A DNA stretch of 64,000 nucleotides. Origin: Fibrobacter sp. UWB13 (GTDB lineage Bacteria; Fibrobacterota; Fibrobacteria; Fibrobacterales; Fibrobacteraceae). The notes beneath the pieces are model-generated. The model worked only from the letters and a program-made list of their open reading frames with translations, was not told the DNA's origin and did not search any database. A program made the position numbers and the translations under genes. The DNA is taken from assembly GCF_900177805.1 (NCBI RefSeq), contig NZ_FXAX01000005.1:1-64000 (forward strand), written 5' to 3'. Below are positions 33,696 to 43,444 of this stretch, in pieces (the first letter of the stretch is position 1; the number at the start of each line of letters is the position of its first letter).

Positions 33696-36116
33696 ATGAC
33701 CGAAAAGAACCCCCTTTACTTTACCATTCACGGACATTTTTATCAGCCCCCTCGCGAAAACCCTTGGACTGGTGTTATCGAGAACCAGCCGAGTGCGCGC
33801 CCGTTCCACGACTGGAACGAACGAATTGCCAGTGAGTGCTATAGCCCGAACTCCGCAAGCCGTATTTTAAATTCTAAAGGCAAAATTGTCGATATCGTAA
33901 ACAATTACGATTTTATGAGCTTCAACATCGGCCCGACTCTCATGGGCTGGATCCGAACCAACACGCCCGACACCTACAAGCGCATTCAGGACGCCGACAA
34001 ACGCAGCCAGGAACGCATGAACGGTCACGGCAACGCGATTGCTCAAGTTTACAACCACATCATCATGCCTCTTGCAAGCACGCAAGACAAGCGTACACAA
34101 ATCCGCTGGGGCATTGAAGATTTCAAGTTCCATTTCGGTCGCATGCCCGAAGCCATGTGGCTTGCCGAAACAGCCATCAACTTTGAAACTGTTGTCGAGC
34201 TCATCAAGGCAGGCATCAAGTACACAATTCTTTCGCCCACGCAGGCTGACAAGTTCCGCAAGTTTGGCGACAAGAAGTGGACCGATTGCAGCAACACGAA
34301 TATCGATACCACGCGCCCGTACCGCATTTACCCGCGCGACAAGGAAGGCAACCTCGTCTGTGACGGTTACCTCGACGTGTTCTTCTACAACCCGTGGCTT
34401 TCGAGCGCCGTCGGCTTTGAACATTTGCTCCGCGATGCAGGAACATTCGGCCACCGCATTGAAAGCGCCTGGGACGCAAACCGCAGCGATCCGCAGCTCG
34501 TAAGCATCGGCACTGACGGCGAATCTTACGGCCACCACGAACCGTTTGGCGACATGTGCGCCGCATGGCTCTACAACAAGTTCGCCCCGCAGAACAACAT
34601 GGTTCCGGTGAACTACGGTTGGTTCCTCGAAAAGTTCCCGCCCAAGCACGAAGTCGAACTCAAGAACTTCTACGGTGAAGGCTGTGCCTGGAGCTGCGCT
34701 CACGGCGTAGGCCGCTGGTACAGAGACTGCGGCTGCTCCACCGGCGGTGGCGCCGACTGGAACCAGAAATGGAGAGGCCCGCTCCGCGATGCCTTTAACC
34801 ATCTCAAGGAAGTTGCCGACAACATTTTCGTTCGCGAATTCGAAAAGATTTCGAAGATTGATCCGTGGGAAGCACGCAACAACTACATCCAAGTCATTGT
34901 CGCCCCTGAAGACGAATCCCGCAAGGAACAGTACCTCAAGGACACACTCAAGGATTACGAAAAACCGGAAGACCGCGCCAAGGCCATCCGACTCCTCGAA
35001 ATCCAGAAGTTCTGCCTGTTCAGCTTCACGAGCTGCGGATGGTTCTTCAACGATATCGAAGGTCTGGAACCGGTGCAGAACATGCGTTACGCTCTCCGCG
35101 CGATGCAGCTTTTAAAGCCGTTCCTCCCGATGGGCGACAACCTCAAGAGCGAAATTCTGTACATCCTCGCCCGCGCCACAAGTAACGAACACAAGTGGAA
35201 CGGCGCCGAAGTCTTCACGAAGTACGCCGAAGAAAACGTCCCGTCCGTCATCAAGCAGATGGCAGAACGCGCTGCGATTTACCACCTCGAACTTGAAGAA
35301 GACTACCTCAACAAGGATTCCCGCATCACGGCTACAAAGATTGCGTCCCGCCGTCGCCAGACGCTCGTGCGCACATCTTACGAGGACAACGATCTCGGCG
35401 AATCTTGCGTGACCACGAACTTAGTCGTCACGGACCAGCTCAGCCGCGTAAACATTGTTGTCGCCATGGGCGAAGAAAAGGAAAGCGGTCTCACGTTTGT
35501 TGAAAATACGAACATGACGACAGAACAGCTCCACGAGCTCTATCCGACAGCATACGTTGTCCGCATGAGCAATCTCGCGAGCGATTCTCTGAAGCGCATC
35601 AACCAGCTTTCGACGCAGATGCACCTCGAGAACATCACAAAGTCGTTCTCCGGCTTTGCGCTGAACCATGGCATTTCCATCGACAGCCTTGCCGACCCGG
35701 ACCACACCTTGCCGGACACAATGAGAAAGATCCTCACTGTGGAAATCAACGCCCGAATTCACCATGCCGCATTGCAGTTGCTAAACGAGCACAACAAGGC
35801 GAACATCGAAGAAATTCACGAGCTCATCACCGAAGCAACAGCGCTCAACACGCACTTTAGCTTTGGCGGGCTTGGCCACATGTTCTTCCATAAGCTCACG
35901 CTCCTCATCGATGAAGTTTCCAAGAAGTTCAACGAAGAAACCCTCAACTACATCACCGACCTCATCACGGTCGCCGATTGGCTGAAGATTTTCATCAACA
36001 AGACTTCTCTCGAAAACCACGTCTTTGGCATCTACAAGCAATACAAGGCAGAACCTGACGGAAAGTTTGCGGCCCTCAAGCCGATGTTCCAATGGTTAAA
36101 CTTTGAGGTGGTTTAA
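33696..36116 (+). CDS. GH57 family glycoside hydrolase with C-terminal DUF3536
   Basis: An 806-residue cytoplasmic protein (no signal peptide). The N-terminal GH57-type barrel has 'YFTIHGHFYQPPRENPW' and 'FNIGPTLMGWI', a conserved 'GNAIAQVYNHIIMPLAS', then 'WGIEDFKFHFGRMPEAMWLAE' and 'IGTDGESYGHHEPFGD'. A Cys-rich active-site-like stretch 'GCAWSCAHGVGRWYRDCGC' and a helical DUF3536 region follow. Proteins of this type are thought to act on alpha-glucans such as glycogen, which Fibrobacter stores; the substrate is not shown by the sequence. Its TAA overlaps the ATG of the next gene (TAATG), so it heads a three-gene operon. Confidence 0.88.
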   Translation: MTEKNPLYFTIHGHFYQPPRENPWTGVIENQPSARPFHDWNERIASECYSPNSASRILNSKGKIVDIVNNYDFMSFNIGPTLMGWIRTNTPDTYKRIQDADKRSQERMNGHGNAIAQVYNHIIMPLASTQDKRTQIRWGIEDFKFHFGRMPEAMWLAETAINFETVVELIKAGIKYTILSPTQADKFRKFGDKKWTDCSNTNIDTTRPYRIYPRDKEGNLVCDGYLDVFFYNPWLSSAVGFEHLLRDAGTFGHRIESAWDANRSDPQLVSIGTDGESYGHHEPFGDMCAAWLYNKFAPQNNMVPVNYGWFLEKFPPKHEVELKNFYGEGCAWSCAHGVGRWYRDCGCSTGGGADWNQKWRGPLRDAFNHLKEVADNIFVREFEKISKIDPWEARNNYIQVIVAPEDESRKEQYLKDTLKDYEKPEDRAKAIRLLEIQKFCLFSFTSCGWFFNDIEGLEPVQNMRYALRAMQLLKPFLPMGDNLKSEILYILARATSNEHKWNGAEVFTKYAEENVPSVIKQMAERAAIYHLELEEDYLNKDSRITATKIASRRRQTLVRTSYEDNDLGESCVTTNLVVTDQLSRVNIVVAMGEEKESGLTFVENTNMTTEQLHELYPTAYVVRMSNLASDSLKRINQLSTQMHLENITKSFSGFALNHGISIDSLADPDHTLPDTMRKILTVEINARIHHAALQLLNEHNKANIEEIHELITEATALNTHFSFGGLGHMFFHKLTLLIDEVSKKFNEETLNYITDLITVADWLKIFINKTSLENHVFGIYKQYKAEPDGKFAALKPMFQWLNFEVV

Positions 36117-36637
36117 TGTACAAGCTGCCGAGCGCCCCACTCATTACAGCGCAAGAGATAAATGCACGTCTGGACTCACTCGCCTCTGAACTGAAGGCGT
36201 TTGATTTCGACGTGATTTTATCTGCACTTACCGGCAGCTACATGTTTACCGCCGACTTGTCTCGCCGTATCGCGACTCCGAAATTGCGCATCGCATTTAT
36301 CAAGGCGTCTAGCTACGGCGAATCCGACAAGCCAAACGCAAACGTCCATATTTCGGGCCTTGAAGGTCTCGACATCAAGGGCAAACGCGTTTTGCTGATT
36401 GATGACATTCTAGACACTGGCAACACGATGTATTCCCTCGTGAAAGCCCTCGCGGATTACTCCCCCGCCTCCATCACGACTTGCGTACTGTTGAACAAGG
36501 AATCAAGACGAACGGTGAATTACCATGCCGACTTCGTTGGTTTTGAAATTGAAGATAAATTTGTGGTAGGTTACGGTCTCGACTATGCAAATACGTACCG
36601 CACCTATCCAGAAGTATGGGCACTTGAAGAAGCATGA
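36116..36637 (+). CDS. hpt: hypoxanthine/guanine phosphoribosyltransferase
   Basis: A type I phosphoribosyltransferase of 173 residues. The PRPP-binding loop is [14 protein letters not shown] (about 92-105), with '[10 protein letters not shown]' upstream and the purine-pocket stretch '[22 protein letters not shown]' near the end. That last stretch is the HPRT signature ('[20 protein letters not shown]' in other bacteria), so purine salvage of hypoxanthine or guanine is likely. It overlaps the GH57 gene by one base and the next gene by four (ATGA). Confidence 0.9.
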   Translation: [173 protein letters not shown]

Positions 36638-37161
36638 TTGAAAACAACAATAACGTAAACAACAGCGATAACGATGATTTGAACGAAGTCAAGAAACACG
36701 CGACCATGACGTTTGCCGCTCTGGAACGCAGTTTCAACAGAATGGCTTACCGCAGAAGAAACACCATCCGCATCATCGTATGCCTGCTGTTCTTTTTCTT
36801 AGGCTACCAGGCCAACAACTGGTTTAGCAGCAAGATTCCGACCGAAAAAATCATTGAAAAAATTGCAGCACAGCCGGACCTTCCGAACAAGTGCAAATTC
36901 CGTTATGACCGTTCCATGGAATACGCCATCATGCACGAATGCGTTTTCTCGCACGACACGCCGACAGACGACGTGAAGCTAATCCAGCGCATCAATTACT
37001 GCTCTTGCGCCTTGGAACGCGTACAAAAAAAGAAGCCCTTCCAGAAGATGTTTGAAAACAACCTGGAGGACTTCACATTTAAGATTCGCGAAGAAATCCT
37101 TTGCAAGGACGAAAAGATTCCGCAAGCGCTCGAAATGGAATCCGAAACGCCTGCAAAATAA
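36634..37161 (+). CDS. single-TM protein with conserved-looking Cys residues, function unknown
   Basis: 175 residues: an Asn/Asp-rich N-terminus, one membrane segment (about 44-60, 'RIIVCLLFFFLGYQANNWF'), then a periplasmic or extracellular part with Cys residues ('KCKFRYD', 'MHECVF', 'YCSCALERV', 'EILCKDE') that could form disulphides. The start overlaps hpt by four bases (ATGA), so it is translationally coupled. It converges on queA with four bases between the stops. Confidence 0.7.
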   Translation: MIENNNNVNNSDNDDLNEVKKHATMTFAALERSFNRMAYRRRNTIRIIVCLLFFFLGYQANNWFSSKIPTEKIIEKIAAQPDLPNKCKFRYDRSMEYAIMHECVFSHDTPTDDVKLIQRINYCSCALERVQKKKPFQKMFENNLEDFTFKIREEILCKDEKIPQALEMESETPAK

Positions 37162-37165
37162 CCCC

Positions 37166-38212
37166 TTACAATATCAACATTCCGTCGCCGTAGCTGAACA
37201 ATTTAAGCTTGTTCTCTACGGCCATTTTGTATGCGTCAAGCGTGTTTTCACGACCATAGAATGCCGACACGAGCAAGATGAGAGAGCTCTTGGGCCAATG
37301 GAAATTGGTTAAGAGACCATCCACGATCTTGTACTTGTATCCTGGGTAGAAGAACGCATAGGTCACGCCCTTTTGCGGTTTCAAGAACCCGTTTGCATCG
37401 GCGACCGTTTCAATCACGCGCGTACTCGTCGTACCGACCGTTACAATGCGGCCGCCTTCGCGCTTCGCCTTGTTGATGATGTCGGCATTTTCCTTAGTGA
37501 GCTCGTAATGTTCGCCGTGCATTTTGTGCTGCGTGAAATCTTCGACAGAGATGTTCTGGAACGTTCCCGGTCCTACATGGAGCGTGACTTCAGCAACATA
37601 GACGCCTTTTGCCTTCAAGTCTTCGAGCATTTGTTCGCTAAAGTGGAGGCTTGCGGTCGGTGCCGCCACAGCGCCAGCATACTTTGCAAAAATGGTCTGG
37701 TACGCTTTCTTATCGTCTTCGTCGTCGGGGCGGTCAATGTAAGGCGGCAGCGGAACGTGCCCTTCCTTGTTCATGACCTCTTCCATCTCGGCGGGAGTCT
37801 TTTCAAAACGGAGAACGCGGTTGCCGTCTTCTTCATGAACTTCTTCCACAAACGTGCGCACACCTGCAAGCTTGAGTTCACGTCCAACCTGGAAAGCCTT
37901 GCCCGGATGCACCTTGGCTTCAAAGCGGGCCTCGCCTGCTTCGGACGGATTTAACGCCTGCACCAAGAGGACTTCGACCTGACCGCCAAATTGCGTTTCG
38001 CCATACAAGCGAGCAGGAATCACTTTGGTATTGTTTACCACGAGGCAATCGCCTGGGCGGAACAGGTCGACAATTTCAGGAGCCTTCATGATGCGGCGTT
38101 CGCCGCCATTTTTGGGGCAGTACAGAATATGAGTTTTGCCCTTGCCCGCTGTACGGGAGGCAATTAATTCTTTCGGGAATTCAAAGTTGTAATCAGAAAG
38201 ACGGTAATCCAT
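37166..38212 (-). CDS. queA: S-adenosylmethionine:tRNA ribosyltransferase-isomerase QueA
   Basis: Transfers and isomerises the ribose of SAM onto 7-aminomethyl-7-deazaguanine in tRNA to form epoxyqueuosine. The 348-residue protein has the N-terminal 'YRLSDYNFEFPKELIA', 'FRPGDCLVVNNTKVIPARLYG', 'PLPPYIDR' and 'YQTIFAKYAGAVAAPTASLHF'. The C-terminal block 'GTTSTRVIE' and 'TNFHWPKSSLILLVSAF' is also typical. Its start is two bases after the stop of the WYL gene. Confidence 0.96.
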   Translation of the reverse strand: MDYRLSDYNFEFPKELIASRTAGKGKTHILYCPKNGGERRIMKAPEIVDLFRPGDCLVVNNTKVIPARLYGETQFGGQVEVLLVQALNPSEAGEARFEAKVHPGKAFQVGRELKLAGVRTFVEEVHEEDGNRVLRFEKTPAEMEEVMNKEGHVPLPPYIDRPDDEDDKKAYQTIFAKYAGAVAAPTASLHFSEQMLEDLKAKGVYVAEVTLHVGPGTFQNISVEDFTQHKMHGEHYELTKENADIINKAKREGGRIVTVGTTSTRVIETVADANGFLKPQKGVTYAFFYPGYKYKIVDGLLTNFHWPKSSLILLVSAFYGRENTLDAYKMAVENKLKLFSYGDGMLIL

Positions 38213-38214
38213 TA

Positions 38215-39198
38215 CTACGCCTTCATGTCCTTCAATGTATTTTTCAATTTTTCAATCATTTCTGTGCGCAGAGATTCCGGCTTCAGAATTTTCACATCCG
38301 GAAGCACGCCAAACAGCCATGTTTTAAAGTCCGGAGTCAAGCGGAGCTTCAGCGTCACAATCATATTGCCGTCTTTATCTTCGGTGATTTCGGCAGCCGG
38401 AGAGAAACGGGACTTATTAAACTGAGTCTTAAGCCAGCCCGTCTTGATAAGGAGTGTCACCGTTTGCGGGTCTTCCTTGGAAACATACTTTCCAAAAGCA
38501 TACTTGTAGTGTTCATAAACGCAGAACGGTTCGCGAAGTGTCATGGCGCAGTTATTCGTCTGGACCACACTCATGATATTTTCGACAAGATAATTTTTAA
38601 AGATATGCGTTTCGGCATACGTTTCATCGGCAGCAATCAGATAAAGCGTATCAATACGCATCACAAGCTTAATCGGGCAAACTTCAATGGTCTTCTTTTC
38701 CGTTTCTTCGTTTGTGCTTCTGTACACAATGCGAATCTTGAAGCCTTCGCGAATTGCAGACAAAAGCTTTGATACCATCGTATCTTGAGCCTTATGGTCG
38801 CAGAACGGACCGTAATCCATAATGTAGTTCGGGTCAAGCGTAATCGCTTCAGCCTTGAATCCATCCGGGTCCGTTGTCTGCATGGACGAAATAACGCTAT
38901 CGATGAGCTTACGGTTTTTCAAGTCCAAAGGCGTTGTATCGTTCATCGTCTTTTTCAACTTCTCAAGTTGCTTGACGATTTTCTGGTTAAAGTCCACCTT
39001 CTGTTCGGTTTGAATAACGTAAAAAGTTTCGCCATCCTTTTTGAACTTATGGAGACCGCAGTTTTCCTGTTCTAGTGCATTTAAATGGCGGAAAATAGTT
39101 CTCGGTCCGCAATCCATCGCCTGTGCAAGCATCGACACCGTCATCGGCACACGAAGCTTACATTTAATCTTATTTATCTTTTCATATCCTGTAGCCAT
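38215..39198 (-). CDS. WYL-domain transcriptional regulator
   Basis: 327 residues. The N-terminal winged helix-turn-helix (about 15-65: 'VPMTVSMLAQAMDCGPRTIFRHLNAL') is followed by a WYL sensor domain (about 150-235). In it, 'IREGFKIRIVYRSTNEE', 'CPIKLVMRIDTLYLIA' and 'HIFKNYLVENI' correspond to the family strands. A WCX-like C-terminal domain follows. WYL regulators often respond to nucleic acids or nucleotides and control defence or repair genes; the ligand here is unknown. AGGAGTG lies before the ATG at 39196-39198. It shares a transcript with queA. Confidence 0.88.
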   Translation of the reverse strand: MATGYEKINKIKCKLRVPMTVSMLAQAMDCGPRTIFRHLNALEQENCGLHKFKKDGETFYVIQTEQKVDFNQKIVKQLEKLKKTMNDTTPLDLKNRKLIDSVISSMQTTDPDGFKAEAITLDPNYIMDYGPFCDHKAQDTMVSKLLSAIREGFKIRIVYRSTNEETEKKTIEVCPIKLVMRIDTLYLIAADETYAETHIFKNYLVENIMSVVQTNNCAMTLREPFCVYEHYKYAFGKYVSKEDPQTVTLLIKTGWLKTQFNKSRFSPAAEITEDKDGNMIVTLKLRLTPDFKTWLFGVLPDVKILKPESLRTEMIEKLKNTLKDMKA

Positions 39199-39216
39199 TT
39201 TTCACTCCTCTTTTTC

Positions 39217-40464
39217 CTAAGTTTTTAAAATTCTTAGACGGTTACCCACCGCTACCGACCGCGCAAAACCAGCAACAGCCAATAGCGCAAACTCTCTCTG
39301 AGCAATATTGCCCACACGCCCCTCGACCAAGAAACGCTTGCCCACGTACGTAACATGAACAAACGAATTTTTCAAGAAGCGGTATGACGCAAGCTTATCC
39401 ATAATTTTCTGGCAAAGGTCCTTTTTACCGAGATTCTTTTTTAGAATCGCAGTTCCATGCATATTCAATGAGACTATGCCAGGAATACATTCAATACGAG
39501 ACCTCAGTTCATCGGGATAAACTTCATCTTCGTAATAGAACGTCACCTTTGCAGCGCCAGATTTTACCTTGACACTGTACTTGAAAATCGGATGAGCAAT
39601 ATCATCCAAAACATCCCAAATTTGTCGTTCCAAGTCCTCGTCGGAAACCTTGGAATTCTTGCGGACGCGAACCATGTTCACACAACCGCGCAGTCCCGCA
39701 ATTTCACCAATTTTGGTCTGTATTTTTCGCTTTGTCGCAAGGCTTTCTACAAAGCCACGCAAATAGACAATTCCCTGCCCCGCTTCAACGGAAACCTCTT
39801 CACTAAGCCCATCCGACAAAAGTTCCAGGTGCTTACGCACAACAGAAACAACTTCTTGATTCGGCGGATTTTCCGCATAACGCGGATAGCTCATAAAGAC
39901 GATTAATCCGTCATCCATCTTCACCACAAGCTTGTCCTTGGTTTCGTCTTTGACGACTCCAATGGCAATACCAAACTGCTTGCGGATGACATGGTAGACA
40001 TGGTCCCCCAGCAACGTGTTCACACACTGGGCAGGCAATAACCGATAACCTTCGGGCGACACCTCATGGTCTATCGGAATTTTTGGTCCCTCGTACTTTG
40101 CATCCTCAGGTCCTTTTTTATAGACGACAACTTCCTTATCCCTAGTCTGGAAAAAACTCTTGACGACACAAGGGCGTGCAGCCCCGTCAAAGTAGAGCCA
40201 ATCGCCCGGGAAAATTCGATTGTGTCCGTAGACCTTTGCATACTCGGATTGCGGATCATCCTTATGGCAAAACGCAAATTCCTGCGAGAAAGCCACATGA
40301 TACGTTCCGCAATGAGTACAAACACAAAGCAACGGGATACCGCGTTCCATTCCCCCATACGTCGTGTACTCGTCCATGGCGCAGACGTCATGGCGAACTG
40401 CCTGCTGGCATTGCCGGCAGTACAGCAGCTGCGAGTACAATCTGTAAGGGAAATACTGACGCAT
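39217..40464 (-). CDS. BON-domain protein with N-terminal zinc-ribbon-like region
   Basis: 415 residues, no signal peptide. The N-terminus has Cys pairs (C16/C19, C28, and C47/C49/C52) that could bind zinc, and 'VCTHCGTYHVAF' is ribbon-like. An SH3-like middle part follows ('NRIFPGDWLYFDG' ... 'LLGDHVYHVI'). The C-terminal part has BON-type repeats ('GIVYLRGFVESLATKRKIQ' ... 'LRGCVNMVRV') and two more strands pairs of similar build ('VTFYYEDEVYPDELRSRI', 'FLVEGRVGNIAQREFALL'). BON domains usually bind membranes or lipids, but a cytoplasmic zinc-ribbon version is less usual. It follows gltX by 13 bases. Confidence 0.75.
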   Translation of the reverse strand: MRQYFPYRLYSQLLYCRQCQQAVRHDVCAMDEYTTYGGMERGIPLLCVCTHCGTYHVAFSQEFAFCHKDDPQSEYAKVYGHNRIFPGDWLYFDGAARPCVVKSFFQTRDKEVVVYKKGPEDAKYEGPKIPIDHEVSPEGYRLLPAQCVNTLLGDHVYHVIRKQFGIAIGVVKDETKDKLVVKMDDGLIVFMSYPRYAENPPNQEVVSVVRKHLELLSDGLSEEVSVEAGQGIVYLRGFVESLATKRKIQTKIGEIAGLRGCVNMVRVRKNSKVSDEDLERQIWDVLDDIAHPIFKYSVKVKSGAAKVTFYYEDEVYPDELRSRIECIPGIVSLNMHGTAILKKNLGKKDLCQKIMDKLASYRFLKNSFVHVTYVGKRFLVEGRVGNIAQREFALLAVAGFARSVAVGNRLRILKT

Positions 40465-40477
40465 TTTTTAATCGAGC

Positions 40478-41938
40478 TTATTTCATCAGCGGGAGTGCAA
40501 CGTCGATGCGGCGGAGCACTTCTTCCTTACCGATAATTTCGAAAAGTTCCCAGAGGCCAGGACCAGCAGTCACGCCGGACACGGCAAGGCGCGGAGCGCC
40601 CACCAGTTCACCTACCTTGTGACCGCAGCGTTCGGCGAGGTCGTAGAAGCCCTTCTCAATCACCGGAGTCTTGAAGTCTTCGATGGAGGCGAGCATGTTG
40701 CGCACAAGCGTTGCGATTTCCTTGGAGCCTTCGCCGAAATGCTTCTTCGCACCCTTCTCGTCGTATTCCGTCGGAGCGACAAAGAAGTACTTAGCCATCG
40801 TAGCGAGGTCCTGCACAAAATGCGCACGCGGCTTGAGCTGCTTTACGATTTCGAGCAAGCGTTCGTTCGGTTCGGCACTCGTATCAACGCCCATAGCCTT
40901 GAGACCTTCGACCATGATACCCTTGAGGAATTCGTCATCGCACATGTGGATGTGCTGGCCGTTCATCCACTGGAGCTTCTTTTCGTCGAAGCTTGCGGAC
41001 TTCGGGTTAATGCGTTCGAGCGTGAAGCAATCAATCATTTCCTTGACGCTCATCACTTCGCGATCATCACCCGGATTCCAGCCGAGGAGCGCGAGGTAGT
41101 TCACGAGCGTTTCCGGCAAGTAGCCGAGGTCGCGGAAGTCACCGACAGAAGCGGCACCCTTGCGCTTGGAAAGCTTACCGCCGTTCTTGTCGAGAATCAC
41201 CGGCAGGTGGCACCAAACAGGCGGCTGCCAGCCAAAGGCCTTGTACAAGAGTTCGTGCTTCGGCGTGGAGCTGATCCATTCATCACCGCGGAGCACATGC
41301 GTCGTGCCCATGTAGTGGTCATCGACAACGCTTGCGAAGTGGTAAGTCGGGTAACCATCGCGCTTGATGAGCACGAGGTCATCCAGAAGTTCGTTCTGGT
41401 AGCTGATGTGACCACGAATCATGTCATCGAATTCGGTGACGCCCGTTTCGGGCACCTTGAAGCGGATTACAGCCTTTTCGCCGGCGGCAATGCGAGCCTC
41501 GGCTTCTTCGCGACTAATGTTACGGCAGTGGCGGTCATAACCGGTCACCGGCACATGGGACTTTTCCTGTTCGGCACGGACTTCCTGCAGACGCTCTTCC
41601 GTGCAGAAGCAGTAGTAAGCGCAACCGGCATCCAAGAGCTTCTTGATTTCGCGATGGTAGATGTCCAGACGTTCGCTCTGGAAGTACGGACCGCAGTTAC
41701 CTTCGCAACCCGGACCTTCATCCCACTGGAGGCCAAGCCACTTGAGGTCGCGCATCAAGTCGTGGAGAGCGGTTTCGTTATAGCGCTTACGGTCAGTATC
41801 TTCAATGCGCAGGTAGAACGTGCCACCCATGTGTTTTGCAAAGAAGTAGTTGTAGATTGCCGTACGTGCGCCACCGACATGCAAATAACCCGTGGGGCTC
41901 GGAGCAAAGCGTACACGGACAGGACTTTTTTCAGTCAT
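40478..41938 (-). CDS. gltX: glutamate--tRNA ligase
   Basis: A class I aminoacyl-tRNA synthetase that charges tRNA-Glu. At 486 residues it is of normal length. The HIGH-type motif lies in 'FAPSPTGYLHVGGARTAI' (about 11-28) and the KMSKS-type motif is KLSKRKG. Zinc-site Cys residues occur in 'CAYYCFCTEER' and 'YDRHCRNIS'. A GluRS anticodon-binding domain with 'VNYLALLGWNPGDDREVM' and 'SFDEKKLQWMNGQHI' ends the protein. As no glnS is seen here it may be non-discriminating, but the sequence alone does not show that. Confidence 0.97.
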   Translation of the reverse strand: MTEKSPVRVRFAPSPTGYLHVGGARTAIYNYFFAKHMGGTFYLRIEDTDRKRYNETALHDLMRDLKWLGLQWDEGPGCEGNCGPYFQSERLDIYHREIKKLLDAGCAYYCFCTEERLQEVRAEQEKSHVPVTGYDRHCRNISREEAEARIAAGEKAVIRFKVPETGVTEFDDMIRGHISYQNELLDDLVLIKRDGYPTYHFASVVDDHYMGTTHVLRGDEWISSTPKHELLYKAFGWQPPVWCHLPVILDKNGGKLSKRKGAASVGDFRDLGYLPETLVNYLALLGWNPGDDREVMSVKEMIDCFTLERINPKSASFDEKKLQWMNGQHIHMCDDEFLKGIMVEGLKAMGVDTSAEPNERLLEIVKQLKPRAHFVQDLATMAKYFFVAPTEYDEKGAKKHFGEGSKEIATLVRNMLASIEDFKTPVIEKGFYDLAERCGHKVGELVGAPRLAVSGVTAGPGLWELFEIIGKEEVLRRIDVALPLMK

Positions 41939-42183
41939 AGATTCCTCTTTAAATCCATATTTTCTTTTATGACAAAAAATAGCAAATTGAGTCGTATAAA
42001 ATTAAATTGAATCTTTGCAATTAAGCTCCATATTGGATGGCTTAACTGTTCGCGGGCCCAATTTACTTCCAAAAATACTACGGCGATATTACAAAGTTAC
42101 TTTTCTAGAAGTTCTTTTTTATCAAGAAACCAGCGGAGTCTCCTGTTAATTGCTAAGTTGCGGGCGTCAAAATAGGAGTCATT
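41939..42183. other. divergent intergenic region between gltX and fabV
   Basis: 245 bases, AT-rich, with no supported ORF. AGGAGTC lies just before the fabV ATG. I see no convincing promoter pair or hairpin terminator in it. Confidence 0.4.
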
Positions 42184-43401
42184 ATGATTATTAAACCGTT
42201 GATCCGCAGCAACATGTGCATTAACGCCCACCCGAAGGGCTGCGCTGCCGACGTCAAACACCAAATTGAATTTATCGAAAAGAAGTTCACTACGCGCAGC
42301 ATTCCTGCCGATGCACCGAAGACCGTTCTCGTCCTCGGTTGCTCTACCGGTTACGGACTTGCAAGCCGCATTGTTGCCGCATTTGGCTACAAAGCCACAA
42401 CTATCGGCGTTTCTTTCGAAAAGGAAGGCTCCGACGGTGGAATCGGGGAATCCCGCGAAAAGACAGGTACGCCGGGTTGGTACAACAACATGGCTTTTGA
42501 CAAGTTCGCAAAAGAAGCGGGCCTAGATGCCGTGACGTTCAACGGTGACGCGTTCTCGCACGAAATGCGCCAAAACGTTATCGACACACTCAAGAAGATG
42601 GGCAAGAAAGTCGATTTACTCGTATACAGCGTCGCAAGCTCCGTGCGCGTTGATCCAGACAACGGAACAATCTACCGCAGCGTCTTGAAGCCGATTGGTC
42701 AAGTATTCACAGGCGCCACGATTGACTGCCTCAGCGGAAAAATCAGTACCATCAGCGCAGAACCCGCCACCGCCGAAGAAGCCGCCAATACAGTCAAAGT
42801 CATGGGCGGTGAAGACTGGGCGCTTTGGGTACGCAAGCTCAAGGAGGCAGGCGTTCTCGCCGAAGGCGTGAAGACCGTCGCTTATTCATATATCGGCCCG
42901 AAACTTTCGCACGCCATCTACCGCGACGGTACAATCGGTGGCGCCAAGAAGCATCTCGAAGCAACCGCACAGGAACTCCACAAGGAATTGCAAAACGACC
43001 TCCACGGCGAAGCCTATGTCTCTGTGAACAAAGGACTTGTCACGCGCTCTAGCGCCGTCATTCCCATCATCCCGATGTACATTTCCGTGCTCTTCAAGGT
43101 CATGAAGGAAATGGGAAATCACGAGGGCTGCATCGAACAGATGGAACGCTTGATGACCGAAAGACTTTATACGGGTTCCAAAGTCCCGACGGACGAGAAT
43201 CACCTCATCCGCATCGACGATTATGAATTGGATCCGAAAGTCCAGACAGAAGTGGACAAGCGCATGGCAACAGTCACGCAAGAGAACCTCGCCGAAGTGG
43301 GTGACCTCGAAGGATACCGCCACGATTTTCTCGCGACAAACGGTTTCGATATTGATGGAGTGGACTACGAGGCGGATGTCAAAACGCTAACTAGCATATA
43401 G
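42184..43401 (+). CDS. fabV: NADH-dependent enoyl-ACP reductase FabV
   Basis: Last reduction step of fatty-acid elongation. The 405-residue protein is of the long FabV class, which is not sensitive to triclosan in other bacteria. Seen are the N-terminal 'IIKPLIRSNMCINAHPKGC', the NADH loop 'VLGCSTGYGLASRI', 'YSVASSVRVDP', the active-site Tyr/Lys region 'YSYIGPKLSHAIYRDGTIGGAKKHLE' (broken over Y and K), and 'VNKGLVTRSSAVIPIIPMY'. An AGGAGTC site precedes the ATG. Confidence 0.96.
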   Translation: MIIKPLIRSNMCINAHPKGCAADVKHQIEFIEKKFTTRSIPADAPKTVLVLGCSTGYGLASRIVAAFGYKATTIGVSFEKEGSDGGIGESREKTGTPGWYNNMAFDKFAKEAGLDAVTFNGDAFSHEMRQNVIDTLKKMGKKVDLLVYSVASSVRVDPDNGTIYRSVLKPIGQVFTGATIDCLSGKISTISAEPATAEEAANTVKVMGGEDWALWVRKLKEAGVLAEGVKTVAYSYIGPKLSHAIYRDGTIGGAKKHLEATAQELHKELQNDLHGEAYVSVNKGLVTRSSAVIPIIPMYISVLFKVMKEMGNHEGCIEQMERLMTERLYTGSKVPTDENHLIRIDDYELDPKVQTEVDKRMATVTQENLAEVGDLEGYRHDFLATNGFDIDGVDYEADVKTLTSI

Positions 43402-43444
43402 TTTCTATTTTTGGGGCAAAACCCCTTAACATCAAGGATTATTT

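Noticed and set aside
40619-42010. A 463-codon plus-strand ORF opposite gltX
   Set aside because: Mirror frame of gltX, which has both class I synthetase motifs.
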